Positions 33,672-42,819 are shown, numbered from the stretch's first letter. The stretch: 64,000 bases of DNA from an uncultured Eubacterium sp. (GCA_900544285.1 UQUT01000006.1:1-64000), one strand, 5' to 3'. Notes: generated by a model not told the origin, from the letters alone. Numbers and translations are program-made.

Positions 33672-34670
33672 ATGGCACAGTTTGAAGGCTACGAAAGACG
33701 CGAAGCGAAAATTCTCGCAACGCTTAAAGAATACGGCATTTCGTCCATCGACGAATGCAAGGAAATCTGCGATAAAGCAGGAATCGATCCTTATACAATA
33801 GTTCAGGAAACACAGCCCATCTGCTTTGAAAATGCAAAATGGGCATACACCGTCGGCGCGGCTATCGCAATCAAGTCCGGCTGCAAAAAGGCTGCCGACG
33901 CCGCAGCTGCAATCGGAATAGGACTTCAGTCCTTCTGTATCCCCGGTTCCGTTGCCGAAAACCGCAAGGTCGGTCTCGGACACGGAAACCTCGGCAAAAT
34001 GCTCCTCTCCGAAGAAACGGAATGCTTCTGCTTCCTCGCAGGTCACGAGTCGTTTGCCGCTGCCGAAGGCGCAATCAAAATCGCTCTCAACGCAAACAAG
34101 GTAAGAACAAAGCCCCTCCGCGTTATCCTCAACGGTCTCGGCAAGGACGCTGCGTTCATCATCTCCCGTATCAACGGCTTCACATACGTTGAAACCGAAT
34201 TCGACCCCTACACGGAAGAAGTCAAGGTCGTTTCGGAAACAGCTTATTCAAAAGGTCCCCGTGCGGCTGTCAAATGCTACGGTGCAGACAACGTTCCCGA
34301 AGGCGTTGCAATAATGCGTCTTGAAAACGTCGGCGTTTCAATCACCGGTAACTCCACAAACCCGACGCGCTTCCAGCACCCCGTTGCAGGCACATACAAG
34401 AAATGGTGCGTCGAAAACGGCAAGAAGTACTTCTCCGTTGCTTCCGGCGGCGGCACAGGACGTACTCTCCATCCGGACAATATGGCGGCAGGCCCCTCCA
34501 GCTACGGCATGACGGACACAATGGGCAGAATGCACAGCGACGCTCAGTTCGCAGGTTCTTCCTCCGTTCCCGCTCACGTTGAGATGATGGGACTTATCGG
34601 TATGGGCAACAACCCGATGGTCGGCGCGACGGTCGCAGTCGCAGTTGCTGTTGAAGAAGCAATGAAATAA
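33672..34670 (+). CDS. GGGtGRT protein
   Basis: A 332-residue protein of the family named after its motif, seen here as VASGGGTGRTLHPDNMAAG near residue 257. Other stretches are GLGHGNLGKMLLSEETECFC and the helical LNANKVRTKPLRVILNGLGK. The family has no settled function. It follows the NifU-like gene with a GGAGGAAGA site, and both follow pduL, so a common transcript is expected. The conserved Gly-rich loop could bind a nucleotide or a cofactor. Confidence 0.88.
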   Translation: MAQFEGYERREAKILATLKEYGISSIDECKEICDKAGIDPYTIVQETQPICFENAKWAYTVGAAIAIKSGCKKAADAAAAIGIGLQSFCIPGSVAENRKVGLGHGNLGKMLLSEETECFCFLAGHESFAAAEGAIKIALNANKVRTKPLRVILNGLGKDAAFIISRINGFTYVETEFDPYTEEVKVVSETAYSKGPRAAVKCYGADNVPEGVAIMRLENVGVSITGNSTNPTRFQHPVAGTYKKWCVENGKKYFSVASGGGTGRTLHPDNMAAGPSSYGMTDTMGRMHSDAQFAGSSSVPAHVEMMGLIGMGNNPMVGATVAVAVAVEEAMK

Positions 34671-34672
34671 CC

Positions 34673-34720
34673 TACTTTTCTTCGAGAAGAAAAGTAGGCA
34701 AAAGAAGCTTCAATAATTGT
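34673..34720. repeat. Dispersed hairpin repeat, copy A
   Basis: CCTACTTTTCTTC / GAAGAAAAGTAGG palindrome followed by CAAAAGAAGCTTCAATAATTG. Related copies occur at 34785, 42747, 42858 and 52742 (reverse). Confidence 0.85.
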
Positions 34721-34744
34721 TTTGCACAAATTTTATATCCTTAT

Positions 34745-34776
34745 AAAGAGGGGCGGATTTTCCGCTCCTTTTTGCT
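34745..34776 (+). terminator. Terminator downstream of the GGGtGRT gene
   Basis: AGAGGGGCGG and CCGCTCCTTTTT form a near-perfect stem followed by T's on the plus strand. Confidence 0.7.
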
Positions 34777-34784
34777 TGTGCCTT

Positions 34785-34820
34785 GCTCTTCCGAGAAGAA
34801 AAGCAGGCAAAAGAATTTTC
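34785..34820. repeat. Dispersed hairpin repeat, copy B (degenerate)
   Basis: GCTCTTCCGAGAAGAAAAGC, then AGGCAAAAGAATTTTCAG. It keeps the order of copy A with a weaker palindrome. Confidence 0.65.
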
Positions 34821-34887
34821 AGCAAATCGTATCGCGAAAATCTTATATTTTCAAAAAAACAGAGGCGTCTCCGCCTCTGTTTTGGTC

Positions 34888-36918
34888 TTACCGGAAGATA
34901 ACCCAAGGATACGTCCCGAGCAGATTGCCGTTCTTATCGTACTCGTGCGTTTTTCCGTTACCGTTTTCGTCGGTATATTCGATTTCGTAATAATTGACTA
35001 TACGGTTATATGCATCGCATGCTGTGACTTTTATAAGTCTTCCGCTTTCGTTGTAATGATAGCTTTTATAGCCTTCAAGACCGCCGTTATTATAAACACT
35101 GCTCTTTAATTTTTTTCCGTTTTCGTCATATTCGTCTTCTGTTCGACGTATAAGCTTGCCGTTTCCGTCATATCTGCTTTCGGAAAGTATGCGCTCGCCG
35201 TCGTACTTTGTCTCAGTATACTCAATCAGCTTGCCTTCTCCGTCGTATTCCGAAATCTTTGTTCTGTTTCCGTTTTCGTCATATTCGTATTCGGTGCGAT
35301 GTTCAAGTTTGCCGTCATTATATGTTTCATGCGTCTTTATGACTGCTGAAATTCCTTCATATCCGTTGTGCTTGACCTTCAAAGTAACATATTCTTCATA
35401 CAACTTCTTGTTGCCCTCTCCGTCATATGAAATCAGCTTCGTCATTCTTCCGTCTTCGTTATATTCCCTGAGCTCTGCGAGTTTGCCGTTTTCATATCTT
35501 TCGTATCTTTTTGTGCGAGAATATGTATTGTAGTCAGGCGTATTTTCAAGATATTCGGTGTATTTGGTTTTGTTGCCGTCTGCGTCATATACGGTTTCGG
35601 AAAGTATATAATCGCCATTGCGCTTGATCTCGGTATATTCCGTAAGTGTTCCGCTTCCGTCATATTTAGAAATCTTTATTCTTTTTCCGCTCTCATTATA
35701 CCCGTAAACGCTATAACTCGTAAACTTGCGATCGGCGTCATATGACGAGCTTTTTATCAGATTACCGCTCTCATCGTATTCGTATTCTTCGGCACTCCAA
35801 AGTTTGCCGTTACTACTATAGTTCTCGGACTTCGTCGTTTCACCGTTTCTATTGTACTCATAGATGTAGGACAAACTACCGTCGCTGAAATAACTTTCGG
35901 TTCTGCGCCGTCCGGCGTATTTGTTTGCATATGTAGTATTTTCAAAATACTCTGTATATCCCGTTTTAACGCCGCCCGCGTTATACTGCGTCATTTTCAA
36001 TACATATCCGTTTTCGTCGTATTCGTAAACCTCATACGCCCGCAGCGTCTCGGTCTCGTCGTATCTTGCTTCCTTTGTGAGATTTCCCTTTTCGTCATAT
36101 TCGTATCTGTAAATCATGGAGATTGAGCCGTCTTCTTTATATGACGTTTCTTTTATCTTTTTTCCGTCTTCGTCGTATTCGTATCCATAGCTCCACGAGG
36201 GCTTGCCGTTCTCGTCATAGTTCGTCGATCTGATCGTGTTACCGTTTCCGTCATATTCGGTGACATAAACAGGCGTCCCGTTTTCATCAAAGCGCTCGTT
36301 CTTTATCGCCTTCCAGTCTTCGTTATATGTCGCGACGACTTTGAATCCGGTCTTTGAATATTCCCAGTTGCCTGTCATTGTTATGACTCTTGCTTTCTCG
36401 TCATATGTAACTTCAATCAGCTGGACGGTCTCGTCGCTTTTGACAATCTCGTTCTTTATGACTCTGTCCTTTTCGTCATATACAAAAGATGTTTTTCTCG
36501 AATATTGACTTTCGTCGTTCGCTATCTCTCCGGCTATCTCGGAAATAAACCCTCTGTCCGTATATGTCATGACATACGTAGCAGTGCTTTTCCCTTCTGC
36601 GTTCTTTACGGAGACCTTTGCGAGCCTGTCTTTCTCGTCATATTCCAAAATTGCGGTGGCTTTGCCCCGATACACTTTAACAAGGTTTCTGTTCTTGTCA
36701 TACTCATACGTCGTTGCAATTCCGTATTCGTTTTCCTCGTAAACGCCCTCGTCCTTTTTCTCCGGCGCGGAATAGAGGCTCTTCATAACCTCGTCCACAG
36801 CGGCTCTCTCTTCCGGCGAAAGCTTATCCTTCGATTGTGTTTTCCCGCATGACACCACCACAAATGCCGTTGCAAAAGCCATGCAAAGCAGGAGCAGAAT
36901 TGATAATGTCTTTTTCAT
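34888..36918 (-). CDS. Lipoprotein built of YD/YwqK-like repeats
   Basis: A 676-residue lipoprotein. The signal peptide ends at the lipobox VVVSC (about residue 24). Nearly the whole mature part consists of repeats of about 19-23 residues with the pattern YDENGxxxKxxxY (for example EYDEDGKKIKETSYKEDG; EYDESGNLIKSSSYDADR). I count roughly 30. They resemble RHS/YD or YwqK/MORN-like beta repeats that form long solenoids. It probably sits on the cell surface and may bind carbohydrate or protein partners. No toxin tip is present at the C-terminus (LLGTYPWVIFR). Single gene with GGAGG before the ATG. Confidence 0.8.
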   Translation of the reverse strand: MKKTLSILLLLCMAFATAFVVVSCGKTQSKDKLSPEERAAVDEVMKSLYSAPEKKDEGVYEENEYGIATTYEYDKNRNLVKVYRGKATAILEYDEKDRLAKVSVKNAEGKSTATYVMTYTDRGFISEIAGEIANDESQYSRKTSFVYDEKDRVIKNEIVKSDETVQLIEVTYDEKARVITMTGNWEYSKTGFKVVATYNEDWKAIKNERFDENGTPVYVTEYDGNGNTIRSTNYDENGKPSWSYGYEYDEDGKKIKETSYKEDGSISMIYRYEYDEKGNLTKEARYDETETLRAYEVYEYDENGYVLKMTQYNAGGVKTGYTEYFENTTYANKYAGRRRTESYFSDGSLSYIYEYNRNGETTKSENYSSNGKLWSAEEYEYDESGNLIKSSSYDADRKFTSYSVYGYNESGKRIKISKYDGSGTLTEYTEIKRNGDYILSETVYDADGNKTKYTEYLENTPDYNTYSRTKRYERYENGKLAELREYNEDGRMTKLISYDGEGNKKLYEEYVTLKVKHNGYEGISAVIKTHETYNDGKLEHRTEYEYDENGNRTKISEYDGEGKLIEYTETKYDGERILSESRYDGNGKLIRRTEDEYDENGKKLKSSVYNNGGLEGYKSYHYNESGRLIKVTACDAYNRIVNYYEIEYTDENGNGKTHEYDKNGNLLGTYPWVIFR

Positions 36919-37045
36919 GTTGTTTTCCTCCGTTTTGTATATTTATTTTTGACTTTGTACGGCAAAGCGGATCGCCGCTTCAGCCTTCGTCATATCCATT
37001 ATATATCATTTAATTCGAAATGTAAACATTTTATGAATTTTTTTG

Positions 37046-37333
37046 TCAAAAAATCTCCAAGACGGTCGTCAAGGGGATTTCAGGCTCACATTCTCCGCAG
37101 TTTTTATCAAAAGCGGGGCTGCAGAAATAATAATTTTTGTCGTCCGAATGCTCGCAGACTATGCCGAGCGCCTCCGATGACGTATAAAGCTCTCCGAAGG
37201 TCTGGCTGGGCACATATGCAATCGCAAGTGACGGTCCTGCCGTCTGCGATGCGTATCCGCAACCGCCGCTCTGCATGTATCCCCTCATTCCGCATGACCG
37301 ACATCCGCCTGTATTTGCAAAACTTCTGTTCAT
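37046..37333 (-). CDS. CotJA-CotJC deletion fusion
   Basis: A 95-residue in-frame chimera. Residues 1-56 match CotJA in the intact operon at 43.2 kb (NTGGCRSCGMRG; GPSLAIAYVPSQTFGELY). After EAL it continues as the CotJC end (GIVCEHSDDKNYYFCSPAFD), which in the intact protein also follows EAL. The cotJA end, all of cotJB and most of cotJC are missing. It then runs 15 residues past the CotJC stop. The sequence is diverged from the intact operon, so it is the relic of a second cotJ operon. It may still be made as a small coat protein. The frame is open upstream, but the ATG at 37333 matches the CotJA start. Confidence 0.8.
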   Translation of the reverse strand: MNRSFANTGGCRSCGMRGYMQSGGCGYASQTAGPSLAIAYVPSQTFGELYTSSEALGIVCEHSDDKNYYFCSPAFDKNCGECEPEIPLTTVLEIF

Positions 37334-37448
37334 ATATAAATCGGGAAAATTTCCCGTCGCCTTTTTTGTTATTGCGGGTCGCCACGCTGATATTGCGGGC
37401 TGTTTGTGCGGACTTGCCGGCGTATTGTCATGTAATATAAGGTAAAAC

Positions 37449-37476
37449 AAAAAAGCTCTCCGCCGAGAGCTTTTTA
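37449..37476. terminator. Bidirectional terminator after the HTH gene
   Basis: AAAAAAGCTCTC and GAGAGCTTTTT with a CGCC loop, overlapping the stop codon of the small HTH gene. Confidence 0.85.
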
Positions 37477-37716
37477 TCTTATTTCCTGTTCCATTGAGTC
37501 AAATGCGTCCGAGCTGAAAAATTCAATAACCGAGATATTGAGTCCGTCGCAGATTTTCTTTATCGTTGCAATAGTCACGCTGTTGTTTCTTCCGTTTATG
37601 ATATTGTTCAAAGTCGACTGGGTTATCCCGCAGATTGTGGCGAGCTTGTTCAAGGTTATTCCGCGCTCGTCACAAAGCTCGAGTATCCTTTTTCTGACAG
37701 CCTCACCTATTCGCAC
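37474..37716 (-). CDS. Small XRE-family HTH regulator
   Basis: An 80-residue single-domain Cro/CI-like protein (ERGITLNKLATICGITQSTL, then NNIINGRNNSVTIATIKKIC). It starts at GTG with GGAGGGAG upstream. It stands alone between the cotJ relic and the candidate sRNA, and the latter's promoter is divergent from it. It could control that unit. Its own target is unknown. Confidence 0.85.
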   Translation of the reverse strand: MRIGEAVRKRILELCDERGITLNKLATICGITQSTLNNIINGRNNSVTIATIKKICDGLNISVIEFFSSDAFDSMEQEIR

Positions 37717-37792
37717 CCACGTCTCCCTCCTTGTTATATCTCCTTATATATATAATATCTGATTTTTTTCGAAAAAATTTAACTCTTTTGAG

Positions 37793-37998
37793 TTGACTTT
37801 TGAAAGAATATGTTGTAATATATTATTGACGCTGACAATAGCTGTAAAAAAGAAGAAAATCTAATTTCTCGGTTAGTTTTTCACATCTGCATTCGGCATG
37901 TCAAAGCGGTTATGAAAAGGGAAAGTTTTGGTATCCAGACAAAAAAGTTTTCCCCCAAAGACTTTCGGAGTACCCCGCTCCGAAAGTCTTTTCTTTTT
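37793..37998 (+). ncRNA. Candidate small RNA transcription unit
   Basis: TTGACT (37793) and TAATAT (37816) are 17 bases apart, predicting a start near 37828. A 14-bp terminator stem (AAAGACTTTCGGAG / CTCCGAAAGTCTTT) at 37957-37991 is followed by TTTTCTTTTT. The ~170-base transcript holds a further GGGAAA...TTTCCC hairpin and no convincing ORF. The next gene (38198) has its own promoter. This fills most of the 480-base gap here. Confidence 0.5.
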
Positions 37999-38118
37999 GC
38001 AGTCGTCACTGTCTGCCTTGCAAAATAATTCAAAAATATGTTCCCGCGACAAAAAACATCTCGCCCGGGCTGAAAAAGTCGCGCGGCTTTTTCCCGAGCT
38101 CAATTTCTCCTTTCGGGG

Positions 38119-38147
38119 TTTACTTTTCAGCATTGTTGTGATATAAT
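38119..38147 (+). promoter_or_regulatory. Promoter of the sulfatase-fold membrane enzyme
   Basis: TTTACT and TATAAT, 17 bases apart, ending about 50 bases before the ATG at 38198. Confidence 0.7.
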
Positions 38148-38197
38148 AATCTCCACCGTTTATAATCTCTATTTTCGCATATCAAAAGGAATTTCAA

Positions 38198-40039
38198 ATG
38201 GAAAACATATTAAAAACCGAAAAGAAAACGTCGGGCGATAAGGCTCCACCTCCGAAAAAGCCCTTGTTTTCGGATAAATTCAAAGGAAAGCTGTTAGCCC
38301 TCTGGAATGACGACCGTCGTTTTTCCGAAAGGCTCATAACCTCCGGAGCAGCCGTGCTCGCGTTCGTTTTCACATTTCTTATGTTCGGCCCGTTTGAGCT
38401 TTTCGTCTCAAACATGTCATATTTCGTATTCAGCGCAAAGCAGCTTCTTCCGCCGATAATCATCTTCGGAATAGCAGTTCTTGCGGTGGCGACGGTGCTC
38501 TTTGCCCTGCTCCGCGGCAAGATTTTCAATGCCGTAATCTCGCTTGTCCTCGGAATAACCGTTGCCGGGTATATCCAGGGAAACTATATAAACATCGATC
38601 ACGGCGCCCTCGACGGAACAGCCGTCGCCTGGCACGATTTCAAGTGGCAGATGCTCGGAAACCTCCTTATCTGGGCAGTTATCATTCTTATACCGATAAT
38701 TTTCTGTTATTTCAGCCGTGATGTCTGGAAGAGTTTTGTGCGGATAGTCTCCCTTGTACTCGTCGTGATGCAGGTGTTCGGGACGGTATATCTCGTCGTC
38801 AAATCCGCATATCAGATAAAAAACGACGTCTCCGGCGACGGATATTTTGAATGCAGCGAGCAGTTCAAGGTTTCAAAAAACAAAAATACTATCGTTTTCC
38901 TTCTGGACAGAATGGATAAAAAATATATGGACAAGCTCCTTGCAAAGGATCCCGAGCTCCGCGAGAAGCTCTCCGGCTTTACATATTACAAAAACTTCAC
39001 AGGCAGCTATTCGAGGACCTTCCCCTCCGTAACATATCTGCTTTCCGGAAAAAAATATAATTATGATATGCCGTCGGGAGAGTATATGGAGAAGGCTATG
39101 CGCGAGTCAACCTTCTTTTCCTCCCTTGCCTCTGCGGGTTACGAAACAAGACTTTATACAGACACTCAGTACGTAGCGGGAAACGTTGAAAACTTCGGAG
39201 GTACCGTCAAAAACGCCGCAACATCGAAGGGAAAAGCAAAGCCGATGAAGATTCTCTCCGCTATGCTTGACCTCTCCGCATACAGATATTCTCCGGAGGC
39301 GATGAAGCCGTATTTCCATATCTATACGGACAACATAACGCAGAAATACATCTTCGGCGATAAAGACGGCAGCGTTTATACAATGGATGACGCAATATTC
39401 TATAAAGCGTTCCGCGAAAAGGGCGTGACGCTTGACGATAACGCCGGCGACTTCATTTTCTATCACCTCCAGGGCGCGCACGACCCTTTCACAATGAACG
39501 AAAAGGGCGAGGAAGTCATGTTTGACTACATAAATTATGGAGAGGCAATGTATAAGCAGATCCGCGGCGATTTCAAAATGATTTTCAGTTATATAAAGCA
39601 ACTCAAAGCCGCAGGCGTATATGACAATACAACAATAATCATCACCGCAGACCACGGCAGAACCGGCACCGCCCCCTCTCTTGAGGAAGCAACAGGCGAA
39701 AACTACGGCGAGCGCGTCCTGACACTGCTTATAAAGGAAGCGGGAGCAGACACATCAACGCCGCTGAGAACTTCAATGAAGCAGATATGCCAGGCAAACC
39801 TGCATAAGACCTTTCTTCGTTCCATGGGCATAAGCTATGAGGACGACGGCATCCGCGCAATTGAGGATATCGGCGAGGACGAAGAAATGACAAGATATTT
39901 CTATATGAGCGGCTCAAACAAAACAGGCACAAACAGGGATACAAATCTCGTCACCTATGAAATAAAAGGCGACGCAAACGACTTTTCAAACTGGAAGAAG
40001 GTCAAAACGGAGAAAATGCAGTATCCGTTCTATGATTGA
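38198..40039 (+). CDS. LTA-synthase-like sulfatase-fold membrane protein
   Basis: A 613-residue protein: about five membrane helices within residues 45-220, then an extracellular alkaline-phosphatase/sulfatase domain. Visible metal-site elements are FLLDRMDKKYM, the nucleophile Thr in SRTFPSVTYLLSG, HLQGAHDPF and ITADHGRTG. This is the layout of lipoteichoic-acid synthases and phosphoethanolamine-type transferases. The lipid substrate cannot be read from sequence. AAAGGAA precedes the ATG, and 27 bases separate its stop from the oxidoreductase gene. Confidence 0.85.
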   Translation: MENILKTEKKTSGDKAPPPKKPLFSDKFKGKLLALWNDDRRFSERLITSGAAVLAFVFTFLMFGPFELFVSNMSYFVFSAKQLLPPIIIFGIAVLAVATVLFALLRGKIFNAVISLVLGITVAGYIQGNYINIDHGALDGTAVAWHDFKWQMLGNLLIWAVIILIPIIFCYFSRDVWKSFVRIVSLVLVVMQVFGTVYLVVKSAYQIKNDVSGDGYFECSEQFKVSKNKNTIVFLLDRMDKKYMDKLLAKDPELREKLSGFTYYKNFTGSYSRTFPSVTYLLSGKKYNYDMPSGEYMEKAMRESTFFSSLASAGYETRLYTDTQYVAGNVENFGGTVKNAATSKGKAKPMKILSAMLDLSAYRYSPEAMKPYFHIYTDNITQKYIFGDKDGSVYTMDDAIFYKAFREKGVTLDDNAGDFIFYHLQGAHDPFTMNEKGEEVMFDYINYGEAMYKQIRGDFKMIFSYIKQLKAAGVYDNTTIIITADHGRTGTAPSLEEATGENYGERVLTLLIKEAGADTSTPLRTSMKQICQANLHKTFLRSMGISYEDDGIRAIEDIGEDEEMTRYFYMSGSNKTGTNRDTNLVTYEIKGDANDFSNWKKVKTEKMQYPFYD

Positions 40040-40065
40040 TATTTACTTAAGCGAGGTAAACTATT

Positions 40066-41370
40066 ATGAAACAGCTTACGGCAATTTGCATAGGCGCGGG
40101 CGGCAGAGGCAGAGGCTATTCAAATATAATGGCAGAAATGCCCGAAAAATTTAAGCTCATCGGCGTGGCTGATCCCGTCGACGCGGCGCGCGAGGTTTTG
40201 CGCGAGAATTTTAATCTTCCTGCCGAAAACTGCTGCAAAAGCTGGGAAGAGATTCTTTCCCGACCGAAATTTGCGGACATCGCAATAATCGCAACCATGG
40301 ACGATATGCATTACGGTCCCGCAATGAAGGCAATCTCCCTCGGATATGATATTCTCCTCGAAAAGCCCATCGCGCAGACCGTCGGGGAATGTGCGGACAT
40401 TGCAAAGGCGGCGCACGAAAAGGGCGTAAAGGTCATAGTCTGTCACGTTCTGCGCTACACGCCTTTTTATAAAAAGGTAAAAGAAATCGTTGACAGAGGC
40501 GATATAGGCGATATAATGTCCGTCATCGCGCTCGAAAGAATCGGCAATATTCATTTCAGTCACAGCTATGTCCGCGGCAACTGGCACAGCGAGGAAGAAA
40601 CAACTCCCATGCTCCTTGCTAAAAGCTGTCACGACATCGACATAATCCAATGGATCATCGGCAAGACTTGCAAAAAGGTATCGTCGTTCGGGGATCTGAC
40701 GTATTTCAGAAAAGAAAATGCGCCCAAAGGCTCGCCGAGAAGATGTGCGGACGGCGGCTGCCCGATAGCGGAAACCTGCCCTTATAACTGTATAAAGCTC
40801 TATTATGACGACAAAAATAACCTCTGGTTCCGTCGCGCGGCGACAAAGGGCATTTCGCAGACGACCTATCCGACGGATGACGAGGTTATGAAAGCGCTTA
40901 TGACAACGGATTACGGTCTCTGCGTTTTCCATGCGAACAATGACGTCCTCGATCATCAGATTGTCAATATGCTCTTTGACGGAAACGTCACCGCAACTCT
41001 GACGGTCAACGCCTTCAACGGCGGCGGCAGAGCGATTCATCTCTTCGGCACGAAGGGAGAGCTTGTCGCCGAGGCAAACGACACGGAGATAAGAGTTTAT
41101 AATTCGGACATAAGAAAATGGTCATCCGTACCCGTAAAGGAAACGGAGGAAAGTATTCTCGGCGGTCACGGCGGCGGCGATCAGGGCATCATTGCCGACC
41201 TTTACGACTACCTCTGCGGAACATACAACGGCTGCTCCGTTGCGGATATTTCCGTTTCCGCCGCAAATCATCTCATCGGCTTTGCCGCGGAAAGAGCAAG
41301 ACACACCAATACCGTTGTCGACGTTGACAAATACTTTTCCGAATTCGGTCTTGAAAACAAATATATATAA
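40066..41370 (+). CDS. Gfo/Idh/MocA-family oxidoreductase
   Basis: A 434-residue NAD(P)-dependent sugar or inositol dehydrogenase-like protein. The Rossmann motif is GAGGRGRGYSNIMAE at residue 10; the EKPIAQTVGECADIAK motif with the conserved EKP lies near residue 105; the C-terminal domain shows YVRGNWHSEEETTPM and KSCHDIDIIQWI. An unusual Cys stretch (CADGGCPIAETCPYNC) in the middle could bind zinc. It follows the sulfatase-fold gene and likely shares its promoter. Substrate unknown. Confidence 0.88.
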   Translation: MKQLTAICIGAGGRGRGYSNIMAEMPEKFKLIGVADPVDAAREVLRENFNLPAENCCKSWEEILSRPKFADIAIIATMDDMHYGPAMKAISLGYDILLEKPIAQTVGECADIAKAAHEKGVKVIVCHVLRYTPFYKKVKEIVDRGDIGDIMSVIALERIGNIHFSHSYVRGNWHSEEETTPMLLAKSCHDIDIIQWIIGKTCKKVSSFGDLTYFRKENAPKGSPRRCADGGCPIAETCPYNCIKLYYDDKNNLWFRRAATKGISQTTYPTDDEVMKALMTTDYGLCVFHANNDVLDHQIVNMLFDGNVTATLTVNAFNGGGRAIHLFGTKGELVAEANDTEIRVYNSDIRKWSSVPVKETEESILGGHGGGDQGIIADLYDYLCGTYNGCSVADISVSAANHLIGFAAERARHTNTVVDVDKYFSEFGLENKYI

Positions 41371-41402
41371 AATAGTGCGGGGTTCTCCCCGCATTATTTT
41401 TT
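41371..41402 (+). terminator. Terminator of the oxidoreductase gene
   Basis: GTGCGGGG and CCCCGCAT pair around TTCT, followed by TATTTTTT. Confidence 0.85.
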
Positions 41403-41418
41403 ATTTACATTTACTATG

Positions 41419-41447
41419 TTGACATTTGCCCCGGACGGTAGTAAAAT
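41419..41447 (+). promoter_or_regulatory. Promoter of the M28 peptidase gene
   Basis: TTGACA and TAAAAT, 17 bases apart, directly after the upstream terminator and about 35 bases before the ATG. Confidence 0.75.
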
Positions 41448-41483
41448 AGTTGCGTTAAAATCAAAGAAAAGGAGATATTTCTT

Positions 41484-42746
41484 ATGGATATATCAGCAAA
41501 AAGAATGTATGATTTTCTTAAAAAGATGAATTTTGTCCGTCTTTCGACAACCGAAGGCGAAACAAAAGCGGCAGGTATGATAGCGGACGAAATCCGCGCA
41601 ATCGGCGGCGAGCCGACAATTGAAACCTTCAAGGCTCCGCATTACGAGATCAAAACGGCAAAGCTCGAAGTGCTCACTCCCTTCAAAAAGGAATATGAAG
41701 TCACGGGCTACGGCTTTTCCGGCAACGCCGCAAAGGACGGCATCGAAGCAGAGCTTGTATATGTTGACGCTTTTGACGAAATCAATCTTCGCAGGGTAAA
41801 GGGAAAAATCGTTCTCTTCTCCGGCGGCGTCAATGCAGACGCTTTTGAAAAGCTCATAAAGGCAGGTGCGCTCGCGCTCATCGGCATGGCAGGCGACTTC
41901 CGCGACAAAAAGGGCAATTATGACCTTGACGAGCGCATGCTTCGCCCGTTGGCAATGGAAAAAGGCGTTCTTCCCATGGTATGCGTTCACATAAACGACG
42001 CAAAGGCTATGATTGAAGGCGGCGCAAAAACCGTTCGCGTAACGCTTGAGCAGGAGGAGGGCGAAGCCGACTCCCGCAACGTTATTGCGGAAATCAAAGG
42101 CACGGAATTTCCGGACGAGGTCATCGTTTATACCGCCCATTACGATTCCGTACCCTTCAGCCGCGGTATGTTCGATAACGGCACAGGCACCGTCACGATA
42201 CTTGAAATGTATCGTCACTTTATGAAAAATCCGCCACGCCGTACAGTCAGATTCATCTGGTGCGGCTCGGACGAGCGCGGACTTCTCGGCAGCAAGGCAT
42301 ATATTGCCGCGCACGAGGATCTTCTTGAAAATATCCGTCTCTGCATAAACGTCGACATGACGGGACCCGTATTCGGCAAGGATTGCCTCCGTATCACAGG
42401 CGAGGAAGCACTCATTCACGCCGTTGACTATATGGCAAAGGAAAAGGGCTTCTCCGCTTCCGTATGGCAGGATATCTATTCCTCCGACGGCATTCCCTTT
42501 GCAGACAAGGGCATCCCCGCAATCAACGTTCTCCGTCAGGCAGCCGGCGGTTTGACCTGCATCCATTGCCGCACAGACGTTATCTCTCAGGTAAGCGCAA
42601 AGTCAATGGCAAAAACAGCCGAATTCCTTGAGCTTTTGTCCGAAAGGTTCATCGGCGCCGAAGTCTTCCCCATCGCAAAGAAGATTCCGGACAACATGGT
42701 CGAAAGAGTCAATAAATATCTCGGCAAAAAGCCCGAACAGAAATAA
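41484..42746 (+). CDS. M28-family zinc peptidase
   Basis: A 420-residue aminopeptidase-like protein with no signal peptide, so probably cytosolic. A PA-type insert (LRRVKGKIVLFSGGVNAD) lies before the catalytic domain. Zinc-site stretches are VYTAHYDSVPFSRG, MFDNGTGTVTILEMYRHF, WCGSDERGLLGSKAYI and the Asp in INVDMTGP. GGAGAT precedes the ATG. Single gene with its own promoter. Confidence 0.88.
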   Translation: MDISAKRMYDFLKKMNFVRLSTTEGETKAAGMIADEIRAIGGEPTIETFKAPHYEIKTAKLEVLTPFKKEYEVTGYGFSGNAAKDGIEAELVYVDAFDEINLRRVKGKIVLFSGGVNADAFEKLIKAGALALIGMAGDFRDKKGNYDLDERMLRPLAMEKGVLPMVCVHINDAKAMIEGGAKTVRVTLEQEEGEADSRNVIAEIKGTEFPDEVIVYTAHYDSVPFSRGMFDNGTGTVTILEMYRHFMKNPPRRTVRFIWCGSDERGLLGSKAYIAAHEDLLENIRLCINVDMTGPVFGKDCLRITGEEALIHAVDYMAKEKGFSASVWQDIYSSDGIPFADKGIPAINVLRQAAGGLTCIHCRTDVISQVSAKSMAKTAEFLELLSERFIGAEVFPIAKKIPDNMVERVNKYLGKKPEQK

Positions 42747-42795
42747 CTTACTTTTCTTCGAGAAGAAAAGTAAGCAAAAGAAGCTTCAGTAATTG
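42747..42795. repeat. Dispersed hairpin repeat, copy C
   Basis: ACTTACTTTTCTTC / GAAGAAAAGTAAG palindrome, then CAAAAGAAGCTTCAGTAATTG. Best match to copy A. It begins directly after the M28 stop. Confidence 0.85.
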
Positions 42796-42819
42796 TATTG
42801 TTCAAATTTTATATTCTCA

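Noticed and set aside
37873..38146. Small ORFs on both strands in the gap before 38198
   Set aside because: They cross the terminator hairpin, lack ribosome-binding sites and resemble no protein.
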